64,000 nt of DNA, taken from NCBI GenBank assembly GCA_027319585.1, contig DAHVMY010000001.1, forward strand, positions 1-64,000. Direction: 5' to 3'. Origin of the DNA: AG-12 sp027319585. GTDB taxonomy: Bacteria > Chloroflexota > Dormibacteria > Aeolococcales > Bog-877. Shown here piece after piece: positions 54,556 through 63,220 of this stretch. Made by a program: the position numbers and the translations under genes. Under the pieces are notes generated by a model. The model saw nothing but the letters and a program-made list of their open reading frames with translations. It was not told where the DNA came from and did not search any database. The stretch's first letter is position 1; each line of letters starts with the position of its first letter.

Positions 54556-55332
54556 TCAGATGGGGACCGCCACCTCCGCGCTACCCAGAGTCCGCTCGGC
54601 CCGGACCTGCCGACACTCGCCCACAAAGGCGGTGAACAGCCGACGGGCAAACTCGTGCCCGGGCGCCAGCTCCTCCGGATGGAATTGGACGCCGATCAGG
54701 AACGGCCCGGCAACGGTCTCGATGCCCTCGATCAGATCATCCTCGGAGCGTGCACTCGCGACCAAGCATCGCCCCAACCGCTCGATCCCCTGATGGTGCA
54801 GGCTGTTGACCATGAAGCGGTGGCCGCCCAGGATGCCCTCCAGCCGGGACTCCCGATCCACCCGGAGCTCATGGACCAGTCGGTCTCGGGGGCCGTGGCG
54901 GGGATGCTCCAGCTGCGACGGACGCTGAGATGGGAGATCCTGGTACAGGGTGCCGCCCAGGGCGACGTTGATCACCTGCAGGCCGCGGCAGATGCCGAGA
55001 ATCGGGAGCTGCCAAGCTCTGGCCATGTCCAGCAGTTGAAACTCGAGGTCGTCGAGAAGCGGGTCCCACTGTGAGGTGGGATGGGGGGTTGCCCCGTAGC
55101 GGGTCGGATCGACGTCTTCGCCGCCCGGGAGCAGGAGGCCGTCCACCCATTCGAACAGTCCCTGCGGCACCTTCCCCAGGGGAACCAGGAGCGGCGCTCC
55201 CCCCGCCGCCTGGACCGCTTCTATGTAGGCTTGGTTCATCATCTGGATCGGCAGTCCCTGCCCCAGATCGGGGTCGTCTCTGACTCCCATCCGCGCGGGG
55301 ATGAGGATCACCGGCGAGGTGGTGTCGAGCAC
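54556..55332 (-). CDS. Class I glutamine amidotransferase (gamma-glutamyl-gamma-aminobutyrate hydrolase-like)
   Basis: 258 aa, peptidase C26 type. DGLLLPGGEDVDPTRYG near residue 65, the nucleophile Cys in LGICRGLQVINVALGGTLYQDL near residue 114, and IGVQFHPEELAPG with the catalytic His/Glu near residue 220 match PuuD-like enzymes that hydrolyse gamma-glutamyl amides. GTG at 55332 lies two bases after the aminotransferase stop, so the two form an operon, possibly in amine or amino-acid breakdown. Confidence 0.88.
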   Translation of the reverse strand: MLDTTSPVILIPARMGVRDDPDLGQGLPIQMMNQAYIEAVQAAGGAPLLVPLGKVPQGLFEWVDGLLLPGGEDVDPTRYGATPHPTSQWDPLLDDLEFQLLDMARAWQLPILGICRGLQVINVALGGTLYQDLPSQRPSQLEHPRHGPRDRLVHELRVDRESRLEGILGGHRFMVNSLHHQGIERLGRCLVASARSEDDLIEGIETVAGPFLIGVQFHPEELAPGHEFARRLFTAFVGECRQVRAERTLGSAEVAVPI

Positions 55333-55334
55333 GA

Positions 55335-56522
55335 TCAGCCGACTCGGGCAGGGGCGGCGGCGTCCACGAAGCTGGCGATTCTGCGGACCGCCTCCTCTAT
55401 GTCGGGCAGCCCCTGGGTGTAGGCGAGCCGGATGAAGCCCTCCCCGCCTTGGCCGAAGGCCTCGCCAGCCAGGGCGGCGACGCCAGCCTCCTGGAGCAGC
55501 CGCCCGGCCATCTCGCGGCTGGACAGCCCGGTGCCGGTCACGTTCGGGAAGGCGTAGAAGGACGCTGCCGGCAGCAGGCAGTGGATCCCGGGGATCGAGT
55601 TCAGACCCTGGACCAGAGCGTCACGCCGCTGCTTGAACTCAGCCACCATCTTGGCAACCGACTGCTCGGACGTGGGCGACTCCAGCGCCTCCACCGCCGC
55701 CAGCTGGGTGAAGCTGGCCGCGCAGGAGCTGGTGTTGATCAGCAGGGTCTCCATGCGCTGGGCGAGGGGCTGGGGCATCACTCCGTATCCCAGCCTCCAG
55801 CCACACATCGCGTAGGTCTTGGACAGCCCGTCCAGCACGATCGTGCGCTCGGCCATTCCCGGGCGCGACCAGATCGGCTCCGGCAGCTCGGTGAAGCAGA
55901 TCCGGGAGTAGATCTCGTCACTGAACACGACGAAGTCGTGGGCGATGGCGAGCTCCGCCAGCCGGTCGAGGTCCTCGCGGCTGAGGACCCCTCCGGTGGG
56001 ATTCTGGGGGGAGTTGATGATCACCATTCGCGTCCGCGGGGTGATCAGTGCCTCCAGCTCCTCCAGGTCCATGCCGAACTCCCGATCCTCGCGGAGCCGG
56101 ATCGGCCTGGCGACCGCCCCCACGAAGTCCGTGAGCGACCGGTACACCGGATAGCCGGGGTCGGGAAGGATCACCTCGTCGCCCTCCTCCACCAGGCTGA
56201 GCAGGGCGAAATGAAGGATGTTCTTGGATCCGGGGACCACCACCACCTGGTCCGCGGTGACCGGAACCCCTCCCCGCCTGGCCATGGTCGCGGCTATCGC
56301 CTCTCGCACCTGGGGGATGCCGGCGGCCGGGGTGTAGTGGGTTGCCCCTGCCCGCATGGCGGAGTAGGCCGCCTCCACGATGTTCCCGGGGGTGTCGAAG
56401 TCCGGCTCGCCGATCTCCAGGTGGATGACCGACTTGCCGGTCGCTTCGAGCTTGCGCGCCTGAGCGAGCACCTCGAAGGCGCTTTCGGTCCCCAGACGGC
56501 CCATTCGACTTGCGAAGCGCAT
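55335..56522 (-). CDS. Pyridoxal-phosphate aminotransferase, class I/II
   Basis: 395 aa. VIHLEIGEPDFDTPGNI near residue 34, YTPAAGIPQVREAIA, NSPQNPTGGVLSREDL and the PLP lysine in LDGLSKTYAMCGWRLGYGV near residue 237 define the fold-type I aspartate-aminotransferase group. The substrate could be aspartate, alanine or aromatic acids. GGAGG lies seven bases before the ATG. It is upstream of the amidotransferase. Confidence 0.93.
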   Translation of the reverse strand: MRFASRMGRLGTESAFEVLAQARKLEATGKSVIHLEIGEPDFDTPGNIVEAAYSAMRAGATHYTPAAGIPQVREAIAATMARRGGVPVTADQVVVVPGSKNILHFALLSLVEEGDEVILPDPGYPVYRSLTDFVGAVARPIRLREDREFGMDLEELEALITPRTRMVIINSPQNPTGGVLSREDLDRLAELAIAHDFVVFSDEIYSRICFTELPEPIWSRPGMAERTIVLDGLSKTYAMCGWRLGYGVMPQPLAQRMETLLINTSSCAASFTQLAAVEALESPTSEQSVAKMVAEFKQRRDALVQGLNSIPGIHCLLPAASFYAFPNVTGTGLSSREMAGRLLQEAGVAALAGEAFGQGGEGFIRLAYTQGLPDIEEAVRRIASFVDAAAPARVG

Positions 56523-56569
56523 GACCTACCTCCCGCCCGCGCCCGGCCGAGGGCCGGGTCCAGGACCGA

Positions 56570-57061
56570 CTATGAGACCACCGTGATCTGGCCGAGCATG
56601 CCGAGGGTCTCGTGAGGGATGCAGAAGTACTTGTAGGTGCCGGCCACCGTGAACTTCAGGGAATAGCTGGCCCCCGGGTTGAGCGGGTGGTTCCAGCCGG
56701 TGGCGCCCGCGGGCAGCTCCGCGTCGGCGGGGTTGGCGGCGAGGGCCTTCTCGTCGGTGGTGGTGTGGAAGATGTTGCCGACGTTCTTCCAGGTGATCGT
56801 GCCGCCCACTTTGAGACAGACGGTCGCGGGCACGAACTTCAGGGCATTGGTCGCGTCCACCGTCACCGCGGTCTGGGCGTTGGCAGCGGTGCAGCCGCCA
56901 GAAGAGCTGGATGAGGTGCTGGTCGAGCTGGTGGAGGTCGAGGTCTGGGTGGAGCTCTGGCCCGGGATCGGCCCGGTGCCACACGCGGCCAGGAACACCG
57001 CGGACGCCACGGCCAGCGCGCCGAACAACATCGAGGGGCGGACAAAGGGCGGTCTGGTCAT
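56570..57061 (-). CDS. Blue-copper (cupredoxin) lipoprotein
   Basis: 163 aa. Signal peptide with a lipobox LAAC near residue 24-27, then a Ser/Thr-rich spacer (about 35-55). The plastocyanin-like domain has the type 1 copper ligands: His in NIFHTTT, and the Cys-His-Met group in YFCIPHETLGMLG. It should be a membrane-anchored electron carrier on the outer face. AAGGAGG before the ATG is a strong ribosome-binding site. Its redox partner is not evident. Confidence 0.9.
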   Translation of the reverse strand: MTRPPFVRPSMLFGALAVASAVFLAACGTGPIPGQSSTQTSTSTSSTSTSSSSSGGCTAANAQTAVTVDATNALKFVPATVCLKVGGTITWKNVGNIFHTTTDEKALAANPADAELPAGATGWNHPLNPGASYSLKFTVAGTYKYFCIPHETLGMLGQITVVS

Positions 57062-57128
57062 CGGTCCTCCTTGCAGCTCATCTGATCAGATGCTACCGCG
57101 CCGCAATGGGGGTGCGGAATCGGGCCGT

Positions 57129-57689
57129 TCAGCAGGCGGCCCTCAGCCTTCCCGAGACCGCGTCCGCCGGCGGGACGGCGGACGCGGGGCTGACTCCCAG
57201 CGACTGCAGCGCCCAGTGCAGCCGGGCGTAGAAGCCGCGCGTGTGCGGTGAGCGTCCCAGCAGCAGCCCCCCAAAGTCGAAGTGGTGGAGCCACTCGTGG
57301 ACCAAGGTGGTCGTGAAGGCCCCTGGGGCCAGGACCTGCTCGCGAATGGCGGTGCGATGGTAGATCCTGATCCCACACCGCTCCGGCGGCCTCCTCCCGC
57401 CCATGACCCGGCACCGGTAGTAACCATAGGTCTTCTGCACCAGTCGACCGGATGGGTCGGTGGAGTGGGTCTGCGCCCGGTCCGCGACGGTGAGCCGGGA
57501 GGTGGGCAGTCCGAAGCTCTCGTTGAGCAGCTCCAGGAGCGCTGACCCGATCCGCTCGCGCTCGTGGACGGTCTCGCTTGTCAGGAGCGCCTGGATCAGG
57601 ATCTGTGCCCCGGCCGGTGGCAGGTGGGGAAGCCTCAGCACCTCCTGGCTCCGGCGGTAATCGGCTGGGGTGCACTTCGATCTCGGCAT
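57129..57689 (-). CDS. Putative zinc metalloprotease-like protein (SprT-like)
   Basis: 186 aa. The HExxH site is in TTLVHEWLHHFDFGG near residue 133, preceded by GIRIYHRTAIRE. This arrangement recalls SprT/WSS1-like proteases, but the identity to known families could not be tested. No signal peptide is present, so it should be cytoplasmic. Function unknown. Confidence 0.6.
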   Translation of the reverse strand: MPRSKCTPADYRRSQEVLRLPHLPPAGAQILIQALLTSETVHERERIGSALLELLNESFGLPTSRLTVADRAQTHSTDPSGRLVQKTYGYYRCRVMGGRRPPERCGIRIYHRTAIREQVLAPGAFTTTLVHEWLHHFDFGGLLLGRSPHTRGFYARLHWALQSLGVSPASAVPPADAVSGRLRAAC

Positions 57690-57729
57690 GGTCGGCTAGA
57701 AGTTTAGGCGTGCCCCCCGCACCGGCTCT

Positions 57730-59121
57730 TCACCCATAGGCCAACAGTCCGGCGAATACGGACGTGGGCTCCTGGGGATAGGCCCGGACCCGGGGCAGCT
57801 CCCAGAGATTGCCTGAGGTCTCGGACCATGCGAAGCGTCCCAGCCAGTTGTCCTGGAGGCCTCCGACGTATCCCAGCTGGGCCAGCTGGGAGAAGAGCTG
57901 GTTCTGCCCCGGGCCGGTGGTGGCTGGAGAGGGGTACGGCCACAGCCCACTGTAGGAGATGAACTGAATGGGGTACCCGGTGATCCCCTCCAGCTTCGCG
58001 GCGGTCTGCCCGGCCAGGAACTGGATCTCGCTGTTGGACTGGCCCCAGAGCACGGTCCCGTCGTTGTAGGTGTGGTCCTCGACCCAGAACCCGTGGCTGG
58101 CCAGGTAGCTCAGCTCGTTGGCGGTCATGTAGTACTCCTGGCCATTCTTGATCCCGATGAGACCGCTGCAGGGGAGGAAGGTGGCGGTCAGATGGTCGGC
58201 CTCCAGCACGGGCAGCGCGTACTGATACTCGTTGGCGAAGCCATCGTCAAAGGTGATCACCACCGGCTTGGCGGGAAGTGGCAGGCCATACAGAAGGTAG
58301 TCGGCGAGCCTGACCAGGGAGATGCTCGAATAGCCCTCTTGAACCAGATAGCTCATCTCTGAGGAGAACTGGCCGGGCGGGACCGTCAGCCCGTAATCGA
58401 TCTCGTAGCTGTACTGCGAGGTGTAGTGGCTGCGATCGGGGTAGGGGCCGACCAGGTGGTACATCAGGATGGGCACGGACGCGGTTCGGGCGGGGACACT
58501 CGCGGGCTCGATCACCGGTGCATCGATCGAGGCTGGGCCCGCTCCGACCACCTGCGGTGCCCGCGCGCCACCGCCTGGAGCCACGATGAGCTGCAGGTGG
58601 GTGTAGTCGGCGGCAACCCCGGCTGGTGTGACCTGGCCTGGCTCGCGGAAGGTCACCGACACCGGGATCGAGACGGCTCCTGCCACAGACACCGAGGGAT
58701 CTTCTCGGCTGTACCAGGTGGCCCCGCCATGCGGGTTGCCCAATCTGAACGCCACCACCCGGGAGGCTCCGGAGAATTTGGCGCTGAGCTCCTCGGTGCG
58801 GGCTTGGGCTGACGGCCACTGGGCCTGTGCGGCCGGCGCCAACTCCCGCCACTGCGCCATGTAGTCGCCCGCCACCAGCTGACTCATGAACCGATCGGCC
58901 AAGACGGCCGCCGCTCGGATGGGGGAGAGGTCGGGCGTTGCGGAGCTCCTGAGGTGGGTGCGAGGGGGCGCTCCGCAGGCACTGACCACCGCCATAAGCA
59001 GACCCGTGGCCACGAGGGCCGAAGCCCTGGCGACCCGCGGCCGCAGCCCAGCGTGTCGTCGCGGCCGCGTCGGACTGGTCGATTGCGCCGCTGGGGGCGG
59101 GGTCCTGTGCAGCCGGATCAC
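57730..59121 (-). CDS. Polysaccharide deacetylase (NodB-like) lipoprotein
   Basis: 463 aa. A long basic N-terminus leads to a hydrophobic segment and lipobox VSAC near residue 46-49. A middle region (55-205) resembles an NTF2-like sensory or binding module. The NodB domain (about 215-463) opens with VPILMYHLVG and has the motif TFDDGFANEY near residue 288. The second motif is EDHTYNDG (about 349), where the usual H-x3-H reads H-x3-D, so one metal ligand is altered. It could act on cell-wall or exopolysaccharide sugars. Start is GTG at 59121. Confidence 0.85.
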   Translation of the reverse strand: MIRLHRTPPPAAQSTSPTRPRRHAGLRPRVARASALVATGLLMAVVSACGAPPRTHLRSSATPDLSPIRAAAVLADRFMSQLVAGDYMAQWRELAPAAQAQWPSAQARTEELSAKFSGASRVVAFRLGNPHGGATWYSREDPSVSVAGAVSIPVSVTFREPGQVTPAGVAADYTHLQLIVAPGGGARAPQVVGAGPASIDAPVIEPASVPARTASVPILMYHLVGPYPDRSHYTSQYSYEIDYGLTVPPGQFSSEMSYLVQEGYSSISLVRLADYLLYGLPLPAKPVVITFDDGFANEYQYALPVLEADHLTATFLPCSGLIGIKNGQEYYMTANELSYLASHGFWVEDHTYNDGTVLWGQSNSEIQFLAGQTAAKLEGITGYPIQFISYSGLWPYPSPATTGPGQNQLFSQLAQLGYVGGLQDNWLGRFAWSETSGNLWELPRVRAYPQEPTSVFAGLLAYG

Positions 59122-59856
59122 CGGGCCGTCCCGCTTGGTCGTGGGGGCGCCGGCCCAGCTCCGATCGCCGATGACCTTGGGGCAAGGCAGGAGAGTCCCC
59201 AGCCTGTCGCCATCACATGATCAGAACAACCGATCCAGCGGCCGCCGACTGTGAACGCTACATTCAGATGGCGGGCCGACATCGAAGGGGTCAACCTCCG
59301 CCCACGCCCGCTTCGGTGTCGCCGTGGGCCAAAGGTTTCCCACCCCACCCCATCGGTCCGTCGCCAGGCGTGGCAGCTACACGGTGGATCCGACCGCCGC
59401 GAATCTTGCCGCCGGTGGCGCCGAAGGCGGCTCGCGGCTGTCGGCTCTTCGTGGGAGACCACTGGCGGCCACCCCATGGCATCAGCGGCAACGGGCCTCC
59501 CGGCGCAAGACTTCGCCGCGATCGCCATTCGCGCTCACCAGCCCATTTTCACACCGAGGCGCGCCTGGGACCTGGCGCGGTGATGACCGTCCCGCGCTCA
59601 CGGCAGCCGTCCACCGCGGCCGCGGACTAGGTGGAGCGGCACCAGTCTCCTCAGCCTGGCGGTCTCGGCGAGCGGCCTGCGGAAATCGTCTGGGGGGCGT
59701 CGCCGGTGGCTCAGTCGTCGCCGGGGTCGGGCCTCTCAGCCCCTCCACCCCGTCCCCGTTTCGGATGCTCCGAGGTCACGATGAAGGGGACGCAGCACAT
59801 ATCGCGACCCTCCTGCCCGTGACCCTGGCTCGCGACCGCTCCAGCTCGGTCCGCAG
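59122..59856. other. 735-bp stretch without a supported gene
   Basis: The open frames here are low-complexity Arg/Pro/Ala-rich shadows with no ribosome-binding sites. Nothing resembling a transposase, RNA gene or repeat was recognised. It should hold the promoter of the deacetylase gene and the end of the ceramidase-like gene, and may contain decayed coding sequence. Confidence 0.5.
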
Positions 59857-61125
59857 TCAGATGGCTGTATGGCTGCTCAAGACGACCATCCGTGCCGCCT
59901 CGCAGACCAGGTCACTACCCGTTTCTGGCTTGACTGGCATCAACCATCCAGTACCTGGCCCATGGCTTATCGGTGCCCACGAGACCTCGTAGCCGCCTCG
60001 GGCGAAATCCTCCTCGGCCGGGAGATACCCCACCCAGCCGCCCGTGTAGCCATTGAAGAAGGCGGGCTGGGTGGCGAACTGCGCCTCGAAGCTGACAGCG
60101 AGCTGGGTGAACGTCTCCATCGGCACGCCAACGAGGACTCCGGAGCCAACTCCCAGTCCCTGAACCTCGATCGGGATGGTGATCCGCACCTCGCCCGCCG
60201 CTCTGCGGTCCTCAACTGCGCGAAGCCACGGGGCTGGGTCGACGCCCCACTTGTCCATCGCCTCCTTCGCCAGTTGGCTAGCCTGTTGGCGATCGGGCAG
60301 ATCCTGCAGCTCGAGCCGGAACCAGGTCCGGGCTACCAGGAGTGGGAGCTCAGCGAGCGGGCCATTGCGGTTGGTGAGGGAAAGAGCCTCGGACCCGATG
60401 GTTGAGGCCGTATGAGCGAGGTCATCGTGAGTTCCTCGCCACCGGGGGTTGACATCTCCGGCCGAGCCGTTCACCACCAAAACCGGGCAGCCGACCTCGG
60501 GAGCAACGGCTCGCCGGACAGCACCCGGCCAGTCGGCTGAGATAAGCAGGTTGTCGGACTTGAGGACGTTGGCGTGTGCACTGTAACGAACCACGACCGC
60601 AATCGGGTCGCCCGCAGCCGAAGCCACCTTCAGCACCCCCACTCTGGGATCCAGTGGGCCGTCGGCACGCGTTCCCATGAACGCCTGTCCTTCGGTCCCG
60701 ATGGGGCGCCGGTTGACGCCGGCATCGGCCTTACCCACAGCCCAGCCTGCCACCGCCGGGGCCATTCGGTCCAGCGCCTCTTTCGCAGCTGCGCCAGCCC
60801 TGTCACAGAGAAGATCCAGATACGGTTGATCGGCCCGAGGTCCTGAGTGGGTGTGGGAGTAGCACACCATCGCGCCGGCCAGGCCGGAGCCACAGGCAGT
60901 GGCTACGGCCCTACGCACGGCGGCAGTCTGGGGCACCGAGAGTCCGACATTGTCGACCGCGACAAGAACACCCCGTCGGAGGCCATCGTCAAGGACCAGC
61001 GCAGCCACCTCCAAGCGGTCTAGGACTCCAACGGAGACCCCTTCGCGGTGATAGCCCTCCAGAGGATAGCCCACCTCGGGGGTGATATCGGCGACTGCGG
61101 CGCCTGCTTGCAGAATCTGCGCCAC
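59857..61125 (-). CDS. Neutral/alkaline ceramidase-like amidase
   Basis: 422 aa from GTG at 61125. The N-terminal catalytic fold of neutral ceramidases is recognisable: AAVADITPEVGYPLEGY, SHTHSGPRADQPY (zinc His), VVRYSAHANVL (second His), VNGSAGDVNPRW, GVPMETFTQLA (Glu) and NGYTGGWVGYLPAEEDFARGGYE (Tyr). It lacks the C-terminal Ig-like domain and a signal peptide, so it is shorter than secreted ceramidases and might act on another N-acyl lipid inside the cell. Start uncertain: GGAGG abuts this GTG; TTG at 61194 gives 445 aa. Confidence 0.8.
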   Translation of the reverse strand: MAQILQAGAAVADITPEVGYPLEGYHREGVSVGVLDRLEVAALVLDDGLRRGVLVAVDNVGLSVPQTAAVRRAVATACGSGLAGAMVCYSHTHSGPRADQPYLDLLCDRAGAAAKEALDRMAPAVAGWAVGKADAGVNRRPIGTEGQAFMGTRADGPLDPRVGVLKVASAAGDPIAVVVRYSAHANVLKSDNLLISADWPGAVRRAVAPEVGCPVLVVNGSAGDVNPRWRGTHDDLAHTASTIGSEALSLTNRNGPLAELPLLVARTWFRLELQDLPDRQQASQLAKEAMDKWGVDPAPWLRAVEDRRAAGEVRITIPIEVQGLGVGSGVLVGVPMETFTQLAVSFEAQFATQPAFFNGYTGGWVGYLPAEEDFARGGYEVSWAPISHGPGTGWLMPVKPETGSDLVCEAARMVVLSSHTAI

Positions 61126-61455
61126 CTCCCAGCACCGTAGAGTTCTCGGCCAGCGTAGCGGATGGCCGAGGTCGCGGTACGGGGCCCGAAACAACCGTAA
61201 GCACCGATACCGCTGCGAGCGTTGGTGGCGTCAGCTCTGCCTCGCCTGGTGATGGCGCGCACGGAGTGCGGTCGGTCAGCGGCGGACGCCTAGCTAACCT
61301 GGGTAACCGCCCGCCCCAGTCGCTTGCGCTCTTCGGGCCACGGCGGCAGAATGGCCCCATGACCGAATGGGGTCGCGTGCTCCAGGGGTCGGCAAGTCAC
61401 CGGCCAGGTGCCGAATTTGGGATCACGGCGACGAAGGGATCGCGGTAGTCGGCCA

Positions 61456-61695
61456 ATGAGCGATCCGAACGCGCGCAAGGTACCGACACTGCCCTTCATG
61501 GTCTCCGTTGGCCTCATCATGCCATCCGCGATGTTTGGGGCCGCGATTTTGTTGGACCGGTTTGTCTTCGGGGCACCGCTGTGGATCTTGGGATTTGTCG
61601 TAGGCACGCCGGTCGGGTGGGGGACTGGCCTGGGCGCTCTGCGCCTCTGGGCGGGAAGGCTTCCCCCAACCGTGTGGAGCGAGTCGGCTCGTTAG
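61456..61695 (+). CDS. Small two-helix membrane protein, AtpI/AtpZ-like
   Basis: 79 aa with two hydrophobic segments (about 11-33 and 38-60) joined by a short loop: VSVGLIMPSAMFGAAILLDRFVFG and LWILGFVVGTPVGWGTG. This layout recalls AtpI/AtpZ-like proteins, but there is no ATP synthase cluster here and similarity is weak. It may be any small membrane protein. Confidence 0.45.
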   Translation: MSDPNARKVPTLPFMVSVGLIMPSAMFGAAILLDRFVFGAPLWILGFVVGTPVGWGTGLGALRLWAGRLPPTVWSESAR

Positions 61696-61989
61696 GCCCG
61701 GGAATCTCCGCCCGCCTGCTTATCAGGCCATCCGGAGTCGCTGACGCCGAAGGGTGGACCAGTGTGGTCCGTTAGTCGGTCGGACTGGGTCCAGGGTGTT
61801 GTCGGCGCTCTCAACCACCAGCCTGCCGAAAGCACCACTCCCTCCCAGGCCGCTCCACCAGATCGGAGGCGAACGCGTGGAGGCCAGGGTGAATGGCGCG
61901 GTGGGTTGCCGTCACGGTTGCCGTCAAGCGCATTTGGGTGGCGTCCAATCCGCTTGGCATCGGGGCTCGAATCGAGATCAAACTGGGGG

Positions 61990-62072
61990 TACCGGGGATG
62001 GGATTCGAACCCATACGGACTTTCGTCCTACGGTTTTTAAGACCGCTGCGGCTACCATTACGCCACCCCGGC
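61990..62072 (-). tRNA. tRNA-Leu (anticodon UAA)
   Basis: 83 bases without encoded CCA. Acceptor stem GCCGGGG pairs with CCCCGGT, including a G1:U72 wobble. The anticodon loop CTTAAAA gives UAA for TTA codons. The class II variable arm is GGACGAAAGTCC, and the T arm ATGGGTTCGAATCCCAT is complete. TTA is rare in this window, so this is a low-demand tRNA. Confidence 0.95.
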
Positions 62073-62272
62073 GCGCCGTCTTCGCGCTTTCAGTGGCAGA
62101 TTAGCGTCTGCTGGCCGAGAGCCCGAGCCGGGCCCCGACACCTGCCCCCGGCGAGCCGATAACTCCCATCGAGGTAGAGTCGACTCATTCAGTTGCCACT
62201 CGGCCAAGTGAGTGTCGGCCGCCTGCCGGCGCGGTTGGCCGAGCGCAGTTCAGCCCATGAGGAGGCCCTCCG

Positions 62273-62563
62273 TTGACCTTTCTGGTGCTACTCACCGCCG
62301 GACCCAGAACCGAGGCGGTCGAGACGGTCCTGGAGCTGGCCGCGGCCGCCGAACAGATGGGTCATCATCTGGAGGTCTTTCTGGCGGGGGACGGGGTGCT
62401 CCATGCCGCCCAGCTCGCAGGTCGGGTGGCGGTCACGCTCTGCGACGCGGACCTGCGATGGCGAGAGGCCCAACCCCAACCAGTTCCCGGGGTGCGCCGC
62501 GGCAGCCTGGCCGACCTGGCCCGCAGCGTCCGGAAGGCCGACCGTCTGCTCACGTTCGCGTGA
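62273..62563 (+). CDS. DsrE/TusD-like sulfur-relay protein
   Basis: 96 aa. An alpha/beta fold of the DsrE-like family: FLVLLTAGPRTEAVETVLELAAAAEQMGHHLEVFLAGDGV, then Cys57 in VAVTLCDADLRW at the position of the sulfur-accepting cysteine of TusD/DsrE. TTG at 62273 is supported by GAGGAGG seven bases before. It opens a four-gene coupled cassette (GTGA overlap with the next). The family match is by pattern, so the role is inferred. Confidence 0.7.
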   Translation: MTFLVLLTAGPRTEAVETVLELAAAAEQMGHHLEVFLAGDGVLHAAQLAGRVAVTLCDADLRWREAQPQPVPGVRRGSLADLARSVRKADRLLTFA

Positions 62564-62922
62564 TCGACTCTACCGGCGCCGTCGTGGTCCTGGCGCGGGG
62601 CTCGCTCGCCGGTGACACCGCCCATCTGGCGGTGAGGGTGGCGCTGGCGCTGCCGCTCGGCGGTTCCCGGGTGGTGCTGGCTTTGGTGGACGCGGCTGCG
62701 GCTTTGGCTCTGCCTGAGGCGGATCCTGGTGGCCGCGGGAGCCAGCTCGCGCGCGAGCTTGAGTCCCTCACTGAAGACGAGGAGGTGCCGATCCTGGTTG
62801 AGCGCGACTCCCTGGTCCGGCTCGGCTTCGGCGATCGTGGTCTGCGCCGCGGGGCGGTCGCCGTCGATGGCGAAGAGCTGCGGCGGGTGTGCCTCATGGC
62901 GCGGAGCTGCCTTGTCCTCTGA
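62560..62922 (+). CDS. DsrF/TusC-like protein
   Basis: 120 aa, a second DsrE-fold protein: GAVVVLARGSLAGDTAHLAVRVALALPLG at the N-terminus (loop plus helix as in the first gene), VLALVDAAAALAL, then LVERDSLVRLGFGDRGL and a cysteine in RRVCLMARSCLVL. It would be the TusC/DsrF partner. GTG at 62560 overlaps the stop of the first gene. Weak direct identity; context is the main support. Confidence 0.65.
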   Translation: MIDSTGAVVVLARGSLAGDTAHLAVRVALALPLGGSRVVLALVDAAAALALPEADPGGRGSQLARELESLTEDEEVPILVERDSLVRLGFGDRGLRRGAVAVDGEELRRVCLMARSCLVL

Positions 62923-63220
62923 AGAGCTTCGGGTTCTGCACCTCATCTCCCGTCTGGATGACCGACGGGCCTGGGCGGCCGCCGCCGCGGGTCCCGGCGT
63001 CGCAGGCGTGGTCCTGCTGCTCCATGACGCGGTGATGGAGACCAGAGAGTCGGTGGCGGGATATGTGGCGGCTCTCGGGCACGGTCAGGGCAGCTCGACC
63101 CAGGTGTTGGCGAGTGCGCGCGACGCGCAGCGCCGGGGAGTCGGTGACCGGTGGCGGACGATCGACTATCGCGAGATGGTCAAGTTGATGGCGGAGGCGG
63201 ACCGGGTGATCTCCTGGTGA
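62912..63220 (+). CDS. DsrH/TusB-like protein
   Basis: 102 aa. VLHLISRLDD, GVVLLLHDAVMET and the C-terminal WRTIDYREMVKLMAEADRVISW follow the TusB/DsrH pattern, whose proteins end in a tyrosine-helix-Trp motif. It has no cysteine, as in TusB. TTG at 62912 is fixed by GGAG five bases upstream and overlaps the previous gene by 11 bases. With the two preceding proteins it would form a TusBCD/DsrEFH-type hexamer. Confidence 0.72.
   Translation: MSSEELRVLHLISRLDDRRAWAAAAAGPGVAGVVLLLHDAVMETRESVAGYVAALGHGQGSSTQVLASARDAQRRGVGDRWRTIDYREMVKLMAEADRVISW

Noticed and set aside
54177..54635. 152-codon plus-strand frame after ispG
   Set aside because: No ribosome-binding site and Arg/Pro/Ser-rich content; the minus-strand frame there looks more like coding sequence.
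59217..59992. Several short frames in the 59-60 kb gap
   Set aside because: All are Arg/Pro/Ala-rich, without start signals or motifs.
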